From Thiohalocapsa sp. (GTDB lineage: Bacteria; Pseudomonadota; Gammaproteobacteria; Chromatiales; Chromatiaceae): DNA of 5,847 bases. Under the pieces are notes generated by a model. The model was not told the DNA's origin, made no database searches, and saw only the letters and a program-made list of their open reading frames with translations. The DNA lies in contig NZ_JAIFKJ010000622.1 of the NCBI RefSeq assembly GCF_019695415.1, positions 1 to 5,847 of the forward strand. The letters are read 5' to 3'. Positions 4,907 to 5,847 of this stretch are shown one piece after another (within the stretch, counting starts at the first letter, position 1; every line of letters begins with the position of its first letter). The translations under genes were made by a program, and so were the position numbers.

Positions 4907-5847
4907 TCAGCAGCGGTGCAGCAGCAGGTTGCCGAACGCATCGCGCTCTGCCCGCCAGCCTGATGCAAGCCAGGTGGTGGCGACATCATCCAGCAGCACC
5001 GCCGGTCCACGGAGCCGCTCTCCCACAGCCAGTGAGGCACGCCGACGCAGCGCCACCGGGGCCGCAAAACCCGCGACCCGCACCTCTGCGGGCCCGGCGG
5101 CGGGATGGGGCGTCGGTCCGTCGACGCGCGGCAATGCGGGTGCCCGCGGCGGCGCGGTGAGCCGCACGCGTAGGTTCACGAGCTCCACCGGCAAATCCAG
5201 GTTGTGACCGTAGCGCGTGGCGTGCAGCTCGTGGAACGCGGCCGTCGTCGCCGCGACACCGGCCCAGGGCAGGTTCAGCGTGTAGGATTGCCCGCGGTAG
5301 CGCAGGTCCAGGCTGTCCGCGCGTGTCAGCGTCGCCGCGTCGAGGCCCTCCGCCGTCAGCGCCGCACGCCCCGTGTCGGCCAATGCCCCGAGCGCGGCAC
5401 CGACCTCGGCGTCGCCGCGCGCGGCGAGCGGCCCGAGCCAGGCCCGCGTCAGCAGCCGCCCGGGCGGCGCGGCCAGCCAAACCAGTGCCGAGAGCACTCC
5501 GGCCCGTTCGGGGACGGCAGCCAGGTCACTGCGCAGTGCCCCCGCCGCCGGCCCACAGGGGAAGCCGCCGGCACCGCCGAAGCAGCAGAGCCAGCCCGCG
5601 GCGGGGTCGATACCACGCTGCACCGAGATCACGCGCAGCGCCTGCGCCATGTGCTCATTGACGACGTCCAGAATGCCGCGGGCGGCGCGCTCCGCCGCAT
5701 CCTGCTTCGCGCCGTCGAGACCCAAGCGCTGAGCCAGCCCGGCCAGGGCCTGCCGCGCAGCGCCCCGATCCAGGCGCATGCGCCCGCCCAGGAACGCATC
5801 CGCCCGCAGCCGGCCCAGCCCGAGATTCGCCTCGGTCACCGTGGGCC
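4907..5847 (-). CDS. Hydantoinase/oxoprolinase family protein, HyuA-type, C-terminal part
   Basis: HyuA-type subunits are ATP-dependent hydrolases of cyclic amides (hydantoins, 5-oxoproline) or carboxylases of ketones such as acetone; they usually act with a HyuB-type partner. The window holds the last ~313 residues. The frame is open to the right edge, and its first residues (PTVTEANLGLGRL) are the family's internal PTVTDANL motif, so the GTG at 5839 is an internal valine, not a start. Counting from that valine, I see FLGGRMRLDR (16-25), VISVQRGIDP (70-79), FGGAGG (87-92), RAGVLSAL (112-119), then the C-terminal domain with LRYRGQSYTLNLP, FHELHATRYGH and VELVNLRVRL. It ends in the family-typical DAFGNLLLH. 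The segment after FGGAG reads GFPCGPAAG where many relatives have a histidine-containing PLHA, so the active site may differ. Any HyuB partner would lie upstream, outside the window. The substrate cannot be predicted. Confidence 0.9.
   Translation of the reverse strand, partial: PTVTEANLGLGRLRADAFLGGRMRLDRGAARQALAGLAQRLGLDGAKQDAAERAARGILDVVNEHMAQALRVISVQRGIDPAAGWLCCFGGAGGFPCGPAAGALRSDLAAVPERAGVLSALVWLAAPPGRLLTRAWLGPLAARGDAEVGAALGALADTGRAALTAEGLDAATLTRADSLDLRYRGQSYTLNLPWAGVAATTAAFHELHATRYGHNLDLPVELVNLRVRLTAPPRAPALPRVDGPTPHPAAGPAEVRVAGFAAPVALRRRASLAVGERLRGPAVLLDDVATTWLASGWRAERDAFGNLLLHRC

Overview
The window looks like ordinary chromosomal core sequence from a high-GC gammaproteobacterium. The evidence is the protein sequences themselves (Dut, CoaBC, RadC, L28 and L33 all resemble their Escherichia coli/Pseudomonas relatives) and the gene order. 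As I recall it, radC divergent from coaBC-dut-algC with rpmB-rpmG beyond radC is the order in Pseudomonas and relatives. I cannot name the genus. I see no insertion sequence, CRISPR array, tRNA, rRNA, phage gene or toxin-antitoxin pair.

Layout, left to right. (1) Positions 1-1883, minus strand: a compact operon coaBC > dut > algC, read right to left. dut starts inside the end of coaBC, and algC starts two bases after the dut stop and runs off the left edge. These genes make coenzyme A from phosphopantothenate, remove dUTP, and interconvert hexose phosphates. (2) Positions 1884-2081: a divergent control region with a TACAAT -10 box for coaBC and two dyad sequences. (3) Positions 2082-2756, plus strand: radC, with a complete JAMM motif. 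(4) Positions 2757-3516, plus strand: the ribosomal protein pair rpmB (L28) and rpmG (L33). A good sigma70-type promoter precedes it, a long, possibly folded leader follows that promoter, and a clear intrinsic terminator ends it. rpmG is only 55 codons. The rpmB-rpmG spacer carries a C-rich 12-bp tandem repeat. (5) Positions 3599-4786, minus strand: a three-histidine-box membrane fatty acid desaturase, convergent with rpmG. (6) Positions 4907-5847, minus strand: the C-terminal part of a hydantoinase/oxoprolinase (HyuA-type) subunit that enters from beyond the right edge.

The genes are mostly housekeeping and do not form one pathway. I did not find a new multi-gene system. The points most worth a second look are non-coding: the rpmB-rpmG spacer repeat, the rpmB leader, the dyads between coaBC and radC, and the poor agreement of the first ~85 bases with the algC family.
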